Positions 16,635-17,000 of a stretch of 17,000 nucleotides of DNA are shown here, one piece after another. The notes under the pieces are model-generated. The model ran no database searches. It was given only the letters and a program-made list of their open reading frames with translations, and had not been told where the DNA came from. Numbering within the stretch: the stretch's first letter is position 1; each line of letters starts with the position of its first letter. Origin of the DNA: Owenia fusiformis (Eukaryota; Annelida; Polychaeta; Sabellida; Oweniidae); assembly GCA_903813345.2 (NCBI GenBank), contig CAIIXF020000390.1, positions 1 through 17,000 on the forward strand, written 5' to 3'. Made by a program: the position numbers and the translations under genes.

Positions 16635-17000
16635 TGTTTTATCATTATACTCTGATACAGCAAGGTCGTGTTTTCATTGAACAATAAGGCTGTTCAAGCC
16701 CAGTGAATATAAATCAAACAAAGGCTAGTATTTCCTAAGTACCCCTACATTTAGATTTTTTTGTTATATATGTAACACTTTGCATATTTACCTGTATATT
16801 TGGGTAAGTGACCCATTCTCAATAATAACGCTCTTCATTATTCAAAATATTATATTAAAAGAAACGGTATTCCCCAACTGTATGGAAATTAATAAAAAAT
16901 ATTACGATATTTAATAAAAGATAAATATTGAGATATGAGAACTATGAAAAAAACGTTCAAGCCTCAACGTTTTCATTTCGAAGTTTTGAAAATGACGTTC
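16635..17000. other. A+T-rich right edge, nothing recognised
   Basis: No gene, RNA or repeat supported. Confidence 0.4.

Noticed and set aside
16397-16684. 95-codon minus-strand frame
   Set aside because: The only familiar stretch, RVAQKVGT, is a translation of a mariner-like DNA end; the rest has no family match I know.

Overview
This window looks like non-coding, repeat-rich nuclear DNA from an animal. It is strongly A+T-rich, carries long G or C homopolymers, and shows no operon-like coding density or ribosome-binding sites. Most longest open frames are only 60-97 codons. The mix of decayed tRNA-derived heads, satellite arrays, TGACCT-rich degenerate repeats and many short inverted-repeat elements resembles a mollusc, probably a bivalve. 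That assignment is inference; no gene here proves it.

The dominant structure is a very large inverted repeat. A left arm (about 3531-5001) and a right arm (about 13358-14929) are near-identical reverse complements, with 8.36 kb between them, 11.4 kb in all. Each arm holds a 104-bp tandem repeat (two full units left, three right), two tRNA-like segments, and a short open frame of 80 or 82 codons. The outer ends are flanked by a short imperfect direct repeat that could be a target-site duplication of hAT type. No transposase, polymerase, integrase or reverse transcriptase is visible, so at best this is a non-autonomous element or an inverted duplication.

The interior is a mosaic of smaller elements: an older fold-back repeat (5001-6538) with a roughly 385-bp inverted-repeat insertion in one arm only; a 251-bp higher-order satellite (about 7470-8390) of alternating 116-bp and 135-bp subunits; a 794-bp inverted-repeat element (9482-10275) with a perfect 22-bp internal hairpin; a palindromic cluster (10485-10588); and a 1399-bp terminal-inverted-repeat element (10672-12070) filled with degenerate TGACCT/AGGTCA-rich repeats. 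The left flank (1-3530) is mostly featureless A+T-rich DNA with a diverged direct duplication, one perfect hairpin and a G/C-tract element.

The one believable protein-coding piece lies to the right of the big inverted repeat on the minus strand (15788-15950): a first exon with a good signal peptide, an in-frame upstream stop and a splice donor. Two weaker exon candidates lie downstream of it, close to the right edge of the big inverted repeat, so the element may sit in or beside this gene. No rRNA, intact tRNA or CRISPR array was seen.
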